A stretch of DNA of 64,000 nt from Candidatus Competibacter phosphatis (GTDB lineage Bacteria; Pseudomonadota; Gammaproteobacteria; Competibacterales; Competibacteraceae). The stretch spans positions 29,745 through 93,744 of the forward strand of contig NZ_SPMZ01000008.1 of assembly GCF_012939995.1 (NCBI RefSeq), read 5' to 3'. Position numbers and translations under genes: made by a program. The notes under the pieces are model-generated. The model ran no database searches. It saw only the letters and a list, made by a program, of their open reading frames with translations, and was not told the origin of the DNA. The stretch's first letter is position 1. Every line of letters starts with the position of its first letter. Shown here one piece after another: positions 44,908 to 58,048 of this stretch.

Positions 44908-46752
44908 ATGAATCCCATTAAACTGGGTGCTGATTATCGCGGCGACCGCCAATGTGTTTTTACTTTATGGGCACCCTTGTTGAAACAAGCAGCGGTTCAC
45001 TTGGTTGCACCCGAGGATCGGCTGGTTCCCATGACCCGCGACGAGCGCGGTTACTGGCACGCCACCGTCACCGACATCGATCCCGGCGCGCTGTACTTCT
45101 ACCGGTGGGACGGGGAAACCGACCGTCCCGATCCCGTTTCCCACAGCCAGCCGCAAGGCGTGCATGGTCCATCGCGAGTCGTGGACCACGCTTTCGCCTG
45201 GACCGACGCCGGTTGGCGACCGACACCGCTGCCGCAATGGGTGATGTACGAACTGCATGTCGGAACCTTCACTCCCGAAGGGACTTTCGACGCGATCATC
45301 CCGCGCTTGCCCGAATTGCGGGAACTGGGGGTCAATGCCCTGGAACTGCTGCCGGTTGCCCAATTTCCCGGTGATCGCAACTGGGGTTACGACGGCGTCT
45401 ATCCCTGGGCGGCGCAGCATTCCTACGGCGGGGTCGAGGGCCTGAAGCGGCTGGTCGATGCCTGCCACCGCGAAGGTTTGGCGGTGATCATGGACGTGGT
45501 TTACAACCACCTTGGCCCCGAGGGGAATTATCTGTGGGGGCTGGGAACCTATTTCACCAATCACTACCGCACCCCTTGGGGCGATGCCGTCAACTACGAC
45601 GGCCCGCACAGCCCCGGCGTCCGCGAGTACGTGGTTGGTAACGCCCGTTACTGGTTCGAAACCTGCCATTGCGACGCGCTGCGGCTGGATGCGATTCACG
45701 CCATCTACGATTTCGGTGCCCGCCACATCCTGTCGGAACTGGCCGAAGCCGCCGCTGACTGCGGACAACGCCAAGGCCGGCCTTTTTATCTCATCGCCGA
45801 GAGCGATCTCAACGACCCTCGTATCGTGCGCCCGCCCACCACCGGCGGTTACGGGCTGGACGGGCAATGGAGCGACGATTTTCATCACGCGCTGCACACC
45901 ATCCTTACCGGTGAACGCCACGGCTACTACGAGGACTTCGGCGCCCTGGAACAGTTGGCCCAAGTCTATCGCCGACCCTTTGTTTACGCTTGGGACTACT
46001 CTCCACACCGCCAGCGCTTCCATGGCGACGATCCTGACGATTGCCCGGCTTGGCGCTTCGTGGTGTGCAGTCAGAATCATGATCAAGTCGGCAATCGGGC
46101 GCTAGGTGAACGGCTATCGGGCCTACTGCCGTTTCCGGCGCTGAAACTGGCGGCAGCAGCGGTGCTGCTGTCGCCCTACCTGCCGATGCTGTTCATGGGC
46201 GAGGAATACGGCGAGCCGCGCCCGTTCCTGTATTTCATCAGCCATGGCGACCCGGCATTGATCGAAGGGGTGCGAGAGGGTCGAAAACAGGAGTTTGCCG
46301 CCTTCCACGTCGAGGGCGAGGCGCCCGATCCGCAGTCCGAAGTGACGTTCGAGGATTCCAAGCTGCAATGGAATCTGGGCAAAATCGGCCGACACGGTCA
46401 ATTACGCGCCTTCTATCGCGAATTACTGCGGTTGCGGCGGGAATTGCCGGCGCTGGCTCGCTTGGACAACGCCAGCCTGACCGCGACCGTGGTTGCTCCG
46501 ACCGTGCTGGAGTTGCGGCGTTGGTGCGATGACAACCGCGTCGTCGTCTGGATGAATTTCGCCGCCGAACCGGCGACCGTGACCGTCGCGCCGGGCGCTG
46601 GCCCCTGGAATAGGCAACTTGATGCGGCTGATCCAGCCTGGGGTGGCGACGGTTCGACCTTGCCGGCGCAACTGGTCGATGGCATGGCGCCGAACCCGCT
46701 CGTCCTTCCGCCTTACGCTGTGGCGGTCTACGCCGCCGGTGTTTCCGCTTGA
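44908..46752 (+). CDS. treZ: Malto-oligosyltrehalose trehalohydrolase
   Basis: GH13 enzyme that releases trehalose from maltooligosyltrehalose made by TreY. 614 residues from ATG 44908, preceded by AAGGAGG. The order is an N-terminal beta domain, then MYELHVGTFTPEGTFDAI, the catalytic DALRLDAIHAIYDF (Asp), YLIAESDLNDPR (Glu) and VVCSQNHDQVGNRALG (Asp). A gap of 119 bp follows glgX. treY starts 26 bp downstream. Confidence 0.93.
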   Translation: MNPIKLGADYRGDRQCVFTLWAPLLKQAAVHLVAPEDRLVPMTRDERGYWHATVTDIDPGALYFYRWDGETDRPDPVSHSQPQGVHGPSRVVDHAFAWTDAGWRPTPLPQWVMYELHVGTFTPEGTFDAIIPRLPELRELGVNALELLPVAQFPGDRNWGYDGVYPWAAQHSYGGVEGLKRLVDACHREGLAVIMDVVYNHLGPEGNYLWGLGTYFTNHYRTPWGDAVNYDGPHSPGVREYVVGNARYWFETCHCDALRLDAIHAIYDFGARHILSELAEAAADCGQRQGRPFYLIAESDLNDPRIVRPPTTGGYGLDGQWSDDFHHALHTILTGERHGYYEDFGALEQLAQVYRRPFVYAWDYSPHRQRFHGDDPDDCPAWRFVVCSQNHDQVGNRALGERLSGLLPFPALKLAAAAVLLSPYLPMLFMGEEYGEPRPFLYFISHGDPALIEGVREGRKQEFAAFHVEGEAPDPQSEVTFEDSKLQWNLGKIGRHGQLRAFYRELLRLRRELPALARLDNASLTATVVAPTVLELRRWCDDNRVVVWMNFAAEPATVTVAPGAGPWNRQLDAADPAWGGDGSTLPAQLVDGMAPNPLVLPPYAVAVYAAGVSA

Positions 46753-46778
46753 ACGTTCAACGACGAGGACCCAATTCC

Positions 46779-49587
46779 ATGATGCGCATTCCCGTCGCGA
46801 CTTATCGCCTGCAATTCACGCCCGATTTCGGCTTCGACGCCGCAACCGCCATCGCCCCCTATCTGGCCGAACTGGGGGTATCCGATATCTACGCCTCGCC
46901 GATCCTCACGCCGCGTCAAGGGAGCCAACACGGTTACGACGTGGTGGACGCGCACGCCATCAATCCCGAATTGGGCGGCATGGAGCGGTTCGAGCTGCTG
47001 AGTCAGGTACTGAAGGAACAGGGTATCGGCTGGGTGCAGGATATCGTGCCCAACCACATGGCCTTCGACAGCCAGAATCGGGTGTTGGTGGATGTGTTGG
47101 AAAATGGTCCGGACTCGCTCTATCACGAGTTCTTCGATATCAACTGGAACCATCTGTACGAAGGAATCCGCGGTCGGGTGTTGGCGCCCTTTCTCGGCAA
47201 GTTCTACGGCGACTGCCTGGAAAGCGGTGAATTGCAGTTGCGTTACAGCAAGCAGGGACTGGCCGTTCACTACTACGATTTCCGTTTCCCGATCCGCATC
47301 GAGTCCTATTATCGATTGCTGACCTACGATCTGGGGCGGTTGCGCGCCCGTCTCGATCGCGCTCATCCGCACTTCGTCAAGTTCCTGGGGGTGCTTTACC
47401 TGCTCAAGTACATCCCATCCGGCGAGGAAGGGCAGGAGCGCTATGACCAGATTTCCTTCATCAAGCAGATGTTGTGGGAGCTGTGGAACGGTAGCCCCGA
47501 AGTACGCGAGTTCATTGAGGAGAATATCCGCATTTTCAATGGCGAAGTGGGAAAACCCGAAAGCTTCGACCTGATGGACAGCTTGCTCGACGAGCAATTC
47601 TTCCGGTTATCCTACTGGAAGGTTGGTAACGAGGAACTGAATTATCGGCGGTTTTTCACCATCAACGACCTGATCTCGCTGCGGATCGAGGACGCCAAGG
47701 TCTTTGACTTCACGCACGAGTTGATCCTGAAGTTGGTGGCCGAGGAGAAGATCAGCGGTCTGCGGATCGACCATATCGACGGTCTCTACGATCCGGCGCA
47801 GTATCTGCATCGCCTGCGCGAGCGGGTACCCTATGTTTATCTGGTCGTGGAAAAAATTCTGGAACATGGCGAGGAATTGCCGGTGAACTGGCCGTGCCAA
47901 GGTACCAGCGGCTATGATTTTCTCGGCATGGTCAATAGCCTGTTTTGCCAGCCGGACGCCGAGGCGGAATTCACCCGGATTTATCACTCGTTCATCGGTA
48001 ACACCACGTCCTGCGAGATGCTGATCGACGGCAGCAAGCGCATGATCGTGGACAAGCATCTGGCCGGCGATATCGATAACCTGGCCCATCTGCTCAAGCG
48101 CATTTCCGAGCGTTACCGGTATGCCAGCGATTTCACCCTATACGGACTCCAGGTGGCGCTGATCGAAATTCTGGTGCTGTTTCCGGTCTATCGCACCTAC
48201 ATCGGTCGGACCGGCTCCAGCCGGGCGGATCAGGAACATATCCGGCAGGTTATCGCCCAGGCTAGGCTCAATATCCCCAACTTCCGCAATGAGCTGAATT
48301 TCATCGAACGGTTCCTGCGTCTGGAATTCGACGAGCACATGGCGGCCGAGGACAAGGACCAGTGGCTGCATTTCATCATGCGCTTGCAGCAGTTCACCGG
48401 ACCGCTGATGGCCAAGGGCGTCGAGGATACGGTGTTCTATGTGTATAACCGGCTTCTGTCGCTCAATGAAGTCGGCGCGGGGCCGTTGCAGTTCGGCATC
48501 GATCTCGATGAGTTTCACGCCTTCAACCAGCAGCGGGTCGCTTCCTGGCCGCATGCGATGAACGCCAGCGCCACCCATGACACCAAGCGGGGCGAAGATG
48601 TCCGCGCCCGATTGAACGTGCTGTCGGAGATGCCGGAGGAGTGGGAACGGCAGTTGCTGGAATGGCACGAGATTAACCAGTCGCGCAAGGTACAGATCGG
48701 CGCCCGGATGGCCCCCGAGAACGATGACGAGTACCTGCTCTATCAAACTTTGCTGGGCGCCTATCCCTTCGATCTGGCGGACTATCCAGGGTTCATCGAG
48801 CGGGTCAAGGATTATTTGATCAAAGCCACCCGTGAAGCCAAGGTTCACACCAACTGGCTGGAGCCCGACGGTCCATACGAGGAAGCCTTGCTGACTTTCG
48901 CCGAGCGCGTGATGCAATCGGGCATGGACAACCTTTTTCTGCAAGCGTTCTTGCCGTTCCAGCGACGGATTCAACACTATGGCATCCTCAACTCGCTCAG
49001 CCAGACCCTGCTCAAGCTGACCACGCCCGGCCTGCCCGATTTTTACCAAGGCACCGAATTATGGGATTTGAGCCTGGTCGATCCAGACAACCGGCGGCCA
49101 GTGGATTTTGAGCGGCGCGGCGCGCTGCTCAAGGCGTTGCAGAACTATGGTGGGGGGGAACATTCCACACCTGATCACGGAACTGCTGGCCATGCCGGAG
49201 GATGGGCGGATTAAGTTGTTTCTGATCCATCGAGCCCTGCAGGCGCGGCGAGCCGAATCGGAGTTGTTCCAGCACGGTGCTTACCAGAAATTGACGGTGA
49301 TCGGCAGCCTCAAATCGCATGTGGTGGCATTCGCCCGGGATCTGGGCGAGCGGCGGGCGTTGGTGGTGGTGCCGCGCTTCCCGAGTAGCTTGGTCAAGGA
49401 TGGCGAGTACCCGCTGGGCGAGGCGGTCTGGCATGAAACTCGGGTATTGCCACCGACCGGCTCACGCCTGCGCTGGCACAATGTCCTAACCGGACAAACC
49501 GTGCAGGGCGAGGAGGCGTTGTGGTTGCGGGAAGTGTTCCAGCATTTCCCGGTGGCGCTGCTGATCAACGAGTCGGTACAGAACTGA
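46779..49587 (+). pseudogene. treY: Maltooligosyl trehalose synthase, frame broken at G7
   Basis: GH13 enzyme that rearranges the reducing end of glucans to an alpha,alpha-1,1 bond. TreY signatures are ATYRLQFTPDFGFDAA, SPILTPRQGSQHGYDVV, DIVPNHMAF, ISGLRIDHIDGL, LVVEKIL, and NASATHDTKRGEDVRARL. After GLPDFYQGTELWDLSLVDPDNRRPVDF the frame shifts at a seven-G run (49152-49158). With six Gs it reads YGGGNIPHLITELL and the protein is 935 residues. As given it ends at 49214. Confidence 0.85.
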
Positions 49588-49619
49588 CGAGGGTTGTACG
49601 TACCGCCTCGCCCACGCGC

Positions 49620-50414
49620 CTACTTGGGTTCTGGGGGTTCCCCTAGGCCTTGGGCGCGGCGGCGGGCGCGCTGCCGCAGCCGCGCCAGGAACAGCATCGG
49701 TCCCGATAGTCCGTACAGCAGGAAGCCGAAGAATAGGACCTTGGGCGGGTCGATGGAGGTGAGCACGAAGACCAGTACCACGATCAAGACCGCCATGAAG
49801 GGCACCGGTCCGCGCAAGTCGACCTGTTTGAAACTGAAGTACAGGATATTGCTGAACATCAGCGCGCCGGCACCGATGGTGACGGCCAGTGCTGGCCACA
49901 GCATTTGCATGCCGGTCAGGCCGAGATCGGTGCAGAACCAGACCAACCCAGTCACGATGGCCGCCGCCGACGGGCTGGGTAGGCCGATGAAGTAGCGTTT
50001 GTCGGTGCTACCCAGTTGCACGTTGAAGCGGGCCAGCCGCAGCGCCGCCATCACCATGTAAAAAAACGCTGCCAGCCAACCAAGCTTGGACAAGAACGGT
50101 CCCATTTCGGCCATGGTTCCCAGCGCCCATTCATACATGATCAAGGCCGGCGCCAGCCCGAAGGACACCAGATCGGCCATGCTGTCGTATTGAGCGCCGA
50201 ACTCGCTTTCGGTGTGGGTCAGCCGGGCGACCCGGCCATCCAGTCCATCCAGCACCATGGCGATGAAAACCGCGATGGCGGCAGGTTCGAAGTGACCCCG
50301 CAAGGCAGCGATGATGGAGTAGAAGCCGCAGAACAGCGCGGCGGTGGTGAAGAGGTTGGGTAGCAGGTAAACGCCACGCGGGCGGCGAGTTTCATGGGTT
50401 TCTTCGCTGGTCAT
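49620..50414 (-). CDS. pssA: CDP-diacylglycerol-serine O-phosphatidyltransferase
   Basis: Membrane enzyme that makes phosphatidylserine, the precursor of phosphatidylethanolamine. 264 residues, multi-pass. The CDP-alcohol phosphatidyltransferase motif is complete: DGLDGRVARLTHTESEFGAQ, then YDSMAD. Signature NLFTTAALFCGFYSI is near the start. It lies 42 bp downstream of the NYN gene and converges on treY with 32 bp between them. Confidence 0.93.
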   Translation of the reverse strand: MTSEETHETRRPRGVYLLPNLFTTAALFCGFYSIIAALRGHFEPAAIAVFIAMVLDGLDGRVARLTHTESEFGAQYDSMADLVSFGLAPALIMYEWALGTMAEMGPFLSKLGWLAAFFYMVMAALRLARFNVQLGSTDKRYFIGLPSPSAAAIVTGLVWFCTDLGLTGMQMLWPALAVTIGAGALMFSNILYFSFKQVDLRGPVPFMAVLIVVLVFVLTSIDPPKVLFFGFLLYGLSGPMLFLARLRQRARRRAQGLGEPPEPK

Positions 50415-50456
50415 CGGGTTGAGTGGACGCTTTGGGTCGTTATTGTTCTGAGCCGT

Positions 50457-51203
50457 TTAGGGTTGCAGTTTGCTGCGCTTGTCCCGGATGTAAACGGTGC
50501 CCTGAGATCGCCTGTCGATCTCGAACAAAGTGATGGCCGATACCAAGTCAACCAGCTTTTTGTAGCCATAGTTTCGAGAGTCGAACTCAGGAACCTGTTT
50601 GGCGATGTGATGGCCCACCGCGCCAAGATGAGCCCAGCCACTGTCGTCGGAAGCCGCTTCCAGGGCATTTCGAAAGAGGTTCACGAGTTTGGTGTCTCCC
50701 TTAAGTTTTTTGGTTTCTTGCTTGTGGATGGCGGTATCTGGATTTTCCTCGGTAAGCAGGACCTTGGTGAAAATGAATTTATCGCAGGCGGATACAAAAG
50801 CTTTTGGTGTTTTCTCCTCACCGAAGCCGTACACCAGCAGACCTTCTTCCCGGATGCGCGATGCCAAGCGCGTAAAGTCGCTATCGCTGGAGACCAGGCA
50901 GAAGCCATCGAAGCGGCGGGTGTAGAGCAAATCCATCGCGTCGATGATCATGGCGCTATCGGTCGCGTTTTTGCCGACCGTGTAGCGGAATTGCTGGATG
51001 GGCTGGATGGAGTGATCCAGCAGAACCGATTTCCATCCCGCCAGGTTCGGCGTGGTCCAGTCACCGTAAATGCGCTTGACGCTGGGGATACCATATTTGA
51101 CGATTTCCCGGACGAGCCCTTCGATGATCGCTGGCTGGGCATTGTCCGCGTCGATCAGAACCGCAAGCCGCCGCTGGACTGGAAGGTCAACGTTCATTTT
51201 CAA
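50457..51203 (-). CDS. NYN-domain nuclease-like protein with OST-HTH/LOTUS domain
   Basis: 248 residues. The N-terminal NYN (PIN-like) domain carries the acidic residues expected of an RNase: VLIDADNAQP, KNATDSAMIIDAMDLLY, VSSDSDFTRLASRIRE. The C-terminal part (about 165-240) has the winged-helix LOTUS/OST-HTH pattern (LVNLFRNALEAASDDSGWAHL … GYKKLVDLVSAI) that often binds RNA. Substrate unknown. It sits between ilvC and pssA. Confidence 0.85.
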   Translation of the reverse strand: MKMNVDLPVQRRLAVLIDADNAQPAIIEGLVREIVKYGIPSVKRIYGDWTTPNLAGWKSVLLDHSIQPIQQFRYTVGKNATDSAMIIDAMDLLYTRRFDGFCLVSSDSDFTRLASRIREEGLLVYGFGEEKTPKAFVSACDKFIFTKVLLTEENPDTAIHKQETKKLKGDTKLVNLFRNALEAASDDSGWAHLGAVGHHIAKQVPEFDSRNYGYKKLVDLVSAITLFEIDRRSQGTVYIRDKRSKLQP

Positions 51204-51287
51204 GAAGCGGCCTGATGCGAGTCCAGGAAGCGGAGCACGAATGGAAAATAACGGACATCGTGCCCCGCTGACTAGCCGGTTACCCCG

Positions 51288-52878
<1,591 letters not shown>

Positions 52879-52882
<4 letters not shown>

Positions 52883-54624
52883 AGCAGCACCATACCCTCG
52901 TCGTGAGTCGAGACCATCTCGTCGCGTTCGGCTAGCAGCATCTCGTTCTGGCCGCCCCCCGAGGGGATCATCGGAAACACGTTTTCACCTTGATCGGTAA
53001 TAAAGTCCAGGAATACCGTGCGGTCCTTCATGGCAAACGCTTCGCGCAGCGCGCCTTCCACATCGCCCGGCTTCTCGATGCGCATGCCGACATGGCCGTA
53101 AGCCTCGGCCAGCATGACGAAATTCGGCAATGCTTCCAGGTAGGTCATGCTATAGCGCTTCTGGTAGAAGAACTCTTGCCATTGCCGCACCATGCCGAGG
53201 TAGCCATTGTTCAGGTTCACGATCTTGACCGGCGTGTAGTACTGCTTCATGGTCGACAGTTCCTGCAACATCATCTGGATGCTGCCGTCGCCGGTCACGC
53301 AGGCCACGTCCTGATCGGGGAAGGCCAGCTTGGCGCCCATCGCCGCCGGCAGGCCGAAACCCATGGTCCCCAACCCACCGGAGTTGATCCACTGCCGCGG
53401 CCGGTCGAACAGATAGTACTGAGCCGCCCACATCTGGTGTTGACCGACATCGGAAGCGACGATGGCCTTGCCTTCGGTCACCTGGTACAGCTTCTGAATC
53501 ACGTATTGCGGCTTGATCACCTCGTCGCTTTGGCGGTAGCTCAGCGACTTCATGGCCCGCCACTCGTCGATTTGTCGCCACCAGCGGTCCAGCGCCTCGG
53601 TATCGGGCTTGAGCTTTTCGTCGCGGACGACGTTGATCATGCCGCGCAGCACGCTCGGCACCGAGCCGACGATGGGAATATCGACCTGAACGTTTTTGGA
53701 GATCGACGACGGGTCGATGTCCACATGCACGATCTTGGCTTCCGGGCAGAACTTGTCGATCTTGCCGGTCACCCGATCGTCGAAGCGTGCGCCGATGGCG
53801 ATCAGCACGTCGCAGTGATGCATGGCCATGTTGGCTTCATAGGTGCCGTGCATGCCCAGCATGCCGATGAATTGCCGGTCGGTGGCCGGGTAGGCGCCCA
53901 ATCCCATCAGCGTGTTGGTGACCGGATAGCCGAGCAATTGGGCGAGTTCGACCAGTTCCGGCGACCCTTCGCTCAGAATCACTCCACCGCCGGTGTAGAT
54001 CATCGGTCGCTTGGCGGATAGGATCAGATCCACCGCCTTGCGGATCTGGCCGGCGTGACCCTTGACCGTCGGGTTGTAGGAACGCAGCTTGATCTTTTTC
54101 GGATAATGGAATTCCGCCTTGCCGATGGTGATGTCCTTCGGCAGGTCGATCAACACCGGGCCGGGGCGACCGGTGCTGGCGATATAGAAAGCTTTCTTGA
54201 TGGTTTCGGCCAGGTTCTTGATGTCCCTGACCAGGAAGTTGTGCTTGACGCAAGGCCGGGTAATGCCGACCGCGTCGACTTCCTGAAAAGCGTCGTTGCC
54301 AATCAGCGCCGTGGGCACCTGCCCGGAAAACACCACCAGCGGGATGGAGTCCATGTAGGCATCGGCAATGCCGGTAACGGCGTTGGTGACGCCGGGGCCG
54401 GAGGTGACCAGCACCACGCCGGTCTTGCCGCTGGCGCGGGCGTAACCTTCGGCGGCGTGGACGGCGGCCTGTTCGTGACGGACCAGCACATGCTTGATAT
54501 GGTCCTGGGCGTACAGGGCGTCATAGATGTGCAGCACGGCGCCGCCCGGATAACCGAACATGCATTCGACGCCTTCTTCCTTCAGGCAACGGACGAGAAT
54601 TTCAGCACCCGTGATGAGTTCCAT
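52879..54624 (-). CDS. ilvB: Acetolactate synthase large subunit
   Basis: ThDP- and FAD-dependent enzyme; first step of branched-chain amino acid synthesis. 581 residues. [33 protein letters not shown] with the catalytic Glu, and the ThDP-binding [12 protein letters not shown] … [11 protein letters not shown] are present. It is first in ilvB-ilvH-ilvC. Its leader is about 210 nt; no attenuator peptide rich in Ile, Leu or Val was found. Confidence 0.95.
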
Positions 54625-54964
54625 AATCGTTCACTCCTCATGGTGAATCGGGGTTAAGAGATAGGCCAGGCAGCAGAACCATTCTTTCGCCACAGTACGG
54701 GCGTATCATGATCGGGTCCGTGCGGTGGTATGCCGGGTCCGCGACAGGGCGGGGTGACCGCCGTGCGGTGGGGGTGGCGCCGGCGGGCGCAACCCGTCAT
54801 GAAAGTCGCCGGTACGCGCTGGGCGCGGGTCTTGCTAGCCGCTTATACTACATAAACTTTATTTTTGAGCAAAATCCCGCCGTGCTGGCGGGGAATGGGC
54901 ACGGGATGTCGGGTGCCCGGCGCGCTGTTTCCCTCCGGCAATTCCAGGGTCGATTGGAGGCTGT
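54625..54964. other. Intergenic region between ilvB and the DUF4124 gene
   Basis: 340 bp with the promoter of the minus-strand ilv operon. Two inverted repeats lie toward the + strand gene: CCCGCC-GTGCT-GGCGGG near 54876-54892 and GGGCAC…GTGCCC near 54898-54919. No further gene is seen. Confidence 0.5.
54845..54872 (-). promoter_or_regulatory. Probable sigma-70 promoter of ilvBHC
   Basis: On the minus strand TTGCTC and TAGTAT are 16 bases apart in an AT-rich island within GC-rich DNA, giving a leader of about 210 nt before ilvB. Confidence 0.55.
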
Positions 54965-55435
54965 ATGTCGAAACGAATGCTGTTATCGGTATGGGTGTTG
55001 GTTGGTTGCGGGATCGCCGTCACGGGGCAGGCCCAGCAGTTCATCTACAAGTGGAACGACGAGCAGGGGCAGATACAATACTCCGAATTGCCGCCGCCGT
55101 CCGGCGTGTCCTATGAGACGGTACGCAAGCCCACCGGCTTCGGAAAGGAAGGCGGTCAGGCCCGCGATCTAGCCAAGGAACAAGAGGATTTGGCCAAGAA
55201 ATTGGCCGAGGAAGAAGCCAAGACGCAGCAACAGCAGCAAGATCAGGCGCGGAAGGAGGAAGATGTGCGCGCCAAGAACTGCGAGGTTGCCAAGAAAAAC
55301 GTGGAAACGCTGCAAAGCGACCGGCCAGTGGTCAAGGCTGATGCGCAGGGCAACAAGGTGGCGCTCGACGCCCAGCAGCGCGCGACGGAATTGCAAAAGG
55401 CTCAGAAAGACCAGGATTATTTCTGTAACCCCTGA
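54965..55435 (+). CDS. DUF4124 periplasmic protein
   Basis: 156 residues. Signal peptide (LLSVWVLVGCGIAVTGQAQ) followed by the short DUF4124 domain (FIYKWNDEQGQIQYSELPPP), then a long charged coiled coil rich in Glu, Lys and Gln (about 65-110), and a Cys-containing tail (YFCNP). Such proteins are common in gammaproteobacteria and have no known function. It lies 27 bp before proS. Confidence 0.8.
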   Translation: MSKRMLLSVWVLVGCGIAVTGQAQQFIYKWNDEQGQIQYSELPPPSGVSYETVRKPTGFGKEGGQARDLAKEQEDLAKKLAEEEAKTQQQQQDQARKEEDVRAKNCEVAKKNVETLQSDRPVVKADAQGNKVALDAQQRATELQKAQKDQDYFCNP

Positions 55436-55462
55436 TCCATCGATTCATCATAAGGCCGATTC

Positions 55463-57181
55463 ATGCGCGTATCCCGCTTTCCGTTGTTCACCGTCAAGGA
55501 AACTCCGGCCGACGCCGAGGTTGTCAGCCATCAGCTCATGTTGCGAGCGGGCCTGATCCGCAAGCTGGCCGCCGGTATCTACACTTGGCTGCCGTTGGGT
55601 CTGCGCGTGCTGCGCAAGACCGAGGCGGTGGTGCGCGAGGAAATGAACCGAGCCGGCGCGCTGGAGTTGTCCATGCCCGCCGTTCAGCCAGCCGAACTAT
55701 GGCAGGAATCCGGCCGCTGGCAGAAGTACGGCCCGGAACTGCTACGGATCAAGGATCGACACGAACGCGATTTCTGCTTCGGTCCGACGCACGAGGAAGT
55801 GATCACCGATCTGTTTCGCCGCGAGATCAAGAGTTACAAGCAACTGCCGGTCAACTTCTACCAGATCCAGACCAAGTTCCGCGATGAGGTCCGGCCACGC
55901 TTTGGGGTGATGCGGGCCCGCGAGTTTCTGATGAAGGACGCCTATTCCTTTCATCTGGACCCCGCTTCGTTACAGGAAACCTATGAGCGGATGTACGACG
56001 CCTACTCACGCATCTTCACCCGATTGGGGCTGCGGTTTCGCGCGGTGCTGGCCGATACCGGCAGCATCGGTGGCGCGCATTCCCACGAATTTCATGTGTT
56101 GGCCGAATCCGGTGAGGATGCCATCGCCTTTTCCGACGGTAGCGACTACGCCGCCAACGTCGAGCTGGCCGAAGCGCTGGCTCCACCCGGCGAGCGCCCG
56201 GCGCCAGCCGAAACCCTGACGCGCGTGCATACGCCTGGCGTCAAGACCATCGCCGAGCTGTGCGATTTCCTTAAGATTCCCGCCGAGCGGACGGTGAAGG
56301 CGGTGGTGGTCGAGGGTGAGGACGGGCAACCGGTGCTGCTGTTGGTGCGTGGTGACCATGAGGTGAATGCGATCAAGGCCGAAAAGCTGCCACAGGTCAA
56401 GGCGCCGCTGGCTTTCGCCAGCCCCGAGGCGATCCGGGCGGCATTTGGCGCCAGTCCCGGTTCACTCGGCGCGGTCGGTTTCGGCGGTACGGTGATCGCC
56501 GATCGCACCGTGGCCAAGATGGCCGATATGGTGGCTGGCGCGAACCAGGACGACTGGCACCTGACCGGCGTCAATTTCGGCCGCGATTGCCCGGAACCGC
56601 TGGTCGCCGATATCCGTAGCGTGGTCCAGGGCGATCCCAGTCCCGACGAACAAGGCACGCTGGCCATTGCTCGCGGTATCGAGGTCGGCCATATTTTTCA
56701 GCTTGGTCGCAAGTACAGTGCCGCCATGCAGGCCGAGGTGCTCGGCGAGGATGGTCAGCCGGCCATCGTCACCATGGGTTGCTACGGTATCGGCGTGTCG
56801 CGAGTGGTGGCGGCGGCCATCGAGCAGAACCACGACGAACGCGGCATCGTCTGGCCGGCGGCGATGACCCCGTTTCAGGTGGCGCTGCTGCCCATCGGCG
56901 CGGCGCGCTCGGCGGCGGTGCGCGAGGCTACCGAGGCGCTGTATCGGGAACTGGTGGCCGCGGGCATCGAGGTCCTGCTGGATGATCGCGACGCCCGGCC
57001 CGGCGTGATGTTCGCCGACATGGAATTGATCGGCATTCCGCATCGGGTGGTGGTTAGCGAGCGAAACCTGGCCGCTGGTCAGGTAGAGTACCGTGGTCGG
57101 CGTGATCCGGACCACACGCGAGTGATGCAAGCGGATTTGCTCGGTTGGTTGCGGGAGCGACTGGTGGGGGAGCGGCATTAG
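55463..57181 (+). CDS. proS: Prolyl-tRNA synthetase
   Basis: Class II synthetase of the bacterial type, 572 residues. Motif 2 and 3 regions are visible: [37 protein letters not shown] and [14 protein letters not shown]. The YbaK-like editing insertion that clears Ala-tRNAPro occupies about 225-390 ([25 protein letters not shown]). The C-terminal anticodon-binding domain follows. The last base of its TAG stop is the first base of an inserted IS element. Confidence 0.95.
   Translation: MRVSRFPLFTVKETPADAEVVSHQLMLRAGLIRKLAAGIYTWLPLGLRVLRKTEAVVREEMNRAGALELSMPAVQPAELWQESGRWQKYGPELLRIKDRHERDFCFGPTHEEVITDLFRREIKSYKQLPVNFYQIQTKFRDEVRPRFGVMRAREFLMKDAYSFHLDPASLQETYERMYDAYSRIFTRLGLRFRAVLADTGSIGGAHSHEFHVLAESGEDAIAFSDGSDYAANVELAEALAPPGERPAPAETLTRVHTPGVKTIAELCDFLKIPAERTVKAVVVEGEDGQPVLLLVRGDHEVNAIKAEKLPQVKAPLAFASPEAIRAAFGASPGSLGAVGFGGTVIADRTVAKMADMVAGANQDDWHLTGVNFGRDCPEPLVADIRSVVQGDPSPDEQGTLAIARGIEVGHIFQLGRKYSAAMQAEVLGEDGQPAIVTMGCYGIGVSRVVAAAIEQNHDERGIVWPAAMTPFQVALLPIGAARSAAVREATEALYRELVAAGIEVLLDDRDARPGVMFADMELIGIPHRVVVSERNLAAGQVEYRGRRDPDHTRVMQADLLGWLRERLVGERH
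57178..57180 (+). repeat. Target-site duplication TTA, left copy
   Basis: TTA lies directly before the left inverted repeat and again directly after the right one (58069-58071), as expected for an IS5-type insertion. Confidence 0.75.
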
Positions 57182-57582
57182 GACTATCGGACAAAACCTC
57201 CGAGAAGCGGTCTACCGGTGTAACGGGTCTGGCTACTTGGTGAGTTCCCATGCAACTGAAAGACATCGCGCACTGCTTGCCGGAGGAGATCTGGACGCTG
57301 TTCGAGCCGATTTTGCCGGCTCGCATCTGGTGTGGGAATGGTCGTCCGCCCAAGAGCAATCGCGACTGTTTCCATGCCTTGCTCTACGTGTTAGTGGCGG
57401 GGATTCCCTGGGAAATGCTCCCGGCCGGGTTTCCGTCCCACAAAACGGTCCAGCGGCGGTTGGCCGTCTGGCTGGCGCTGGATGTGTTCTATCAAGCCTG
57501 GCGGCAGTTGGCCGAGCGCTACCAAGCGCTGCACGGAATCAACTGGGACCAGGTCCTCCTCGACGGCTCCAAGAAGCCGGCC

Positions 57583-57589
57583 AAAAAAG
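57583..57589 (+). promoter_or_regulatory. Probable −1 frameshift signal (A6G)
   Basis: AAAAAAG at the point where the reading must move one base back to reach the conserved transposase core. IS427-group elements are known to use such sites. A missing A would give the same result. Confidence 0.6.
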
Positions 57590-58048
57590 GGGCGAACAAA
57601 CCGGGCCTTCGCCGGTGGACCGGGCCAAATGCGGGACTGCCTTGCAACTCGCGTGCGACGGTCGGGCCATGCCCTTGGGAGTAGTCGTGACCGCGGCCAA
57701 TGCCAACGACGGTTGCCACACCGAAGTGCTGCTTGCCGCGCTGGTCGTGTCGCCACCGGCTCTGACTCGACCTTTGGAGGAACTCGATGTCCGCAGCTTG
57801 CCCACGGCTCAAGCCGACGGCGCCTACGGCAACCGCCCCAGCCGGACGCGCGCCCAGGCCGCCGGCTTTCGCTTGCAGGCCCCGTCGCGGGGCCTGCGCC
57901 GACCAGGCCTCGGCCGGATTCGCCAAGCGGTGGAACGTTGCCACAACTTCTTCGCCCAGTTCGGTCGCATCGGCCGCCGGTTGGATCGCTCCGTCAAACG
58001 ATTCCTCGGCTGGATTCAATTAGCCGCTTGTCTTATCTTCCTTCGCTC

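Noticed and set aside
54640..54838. Leader peptide/attenuator for ilvB
   Set aside because: A short open frame exists in the minus-strand leader but lacks runs of Ile, Leu or Val, and no terminator-antiterminator pair is evident.
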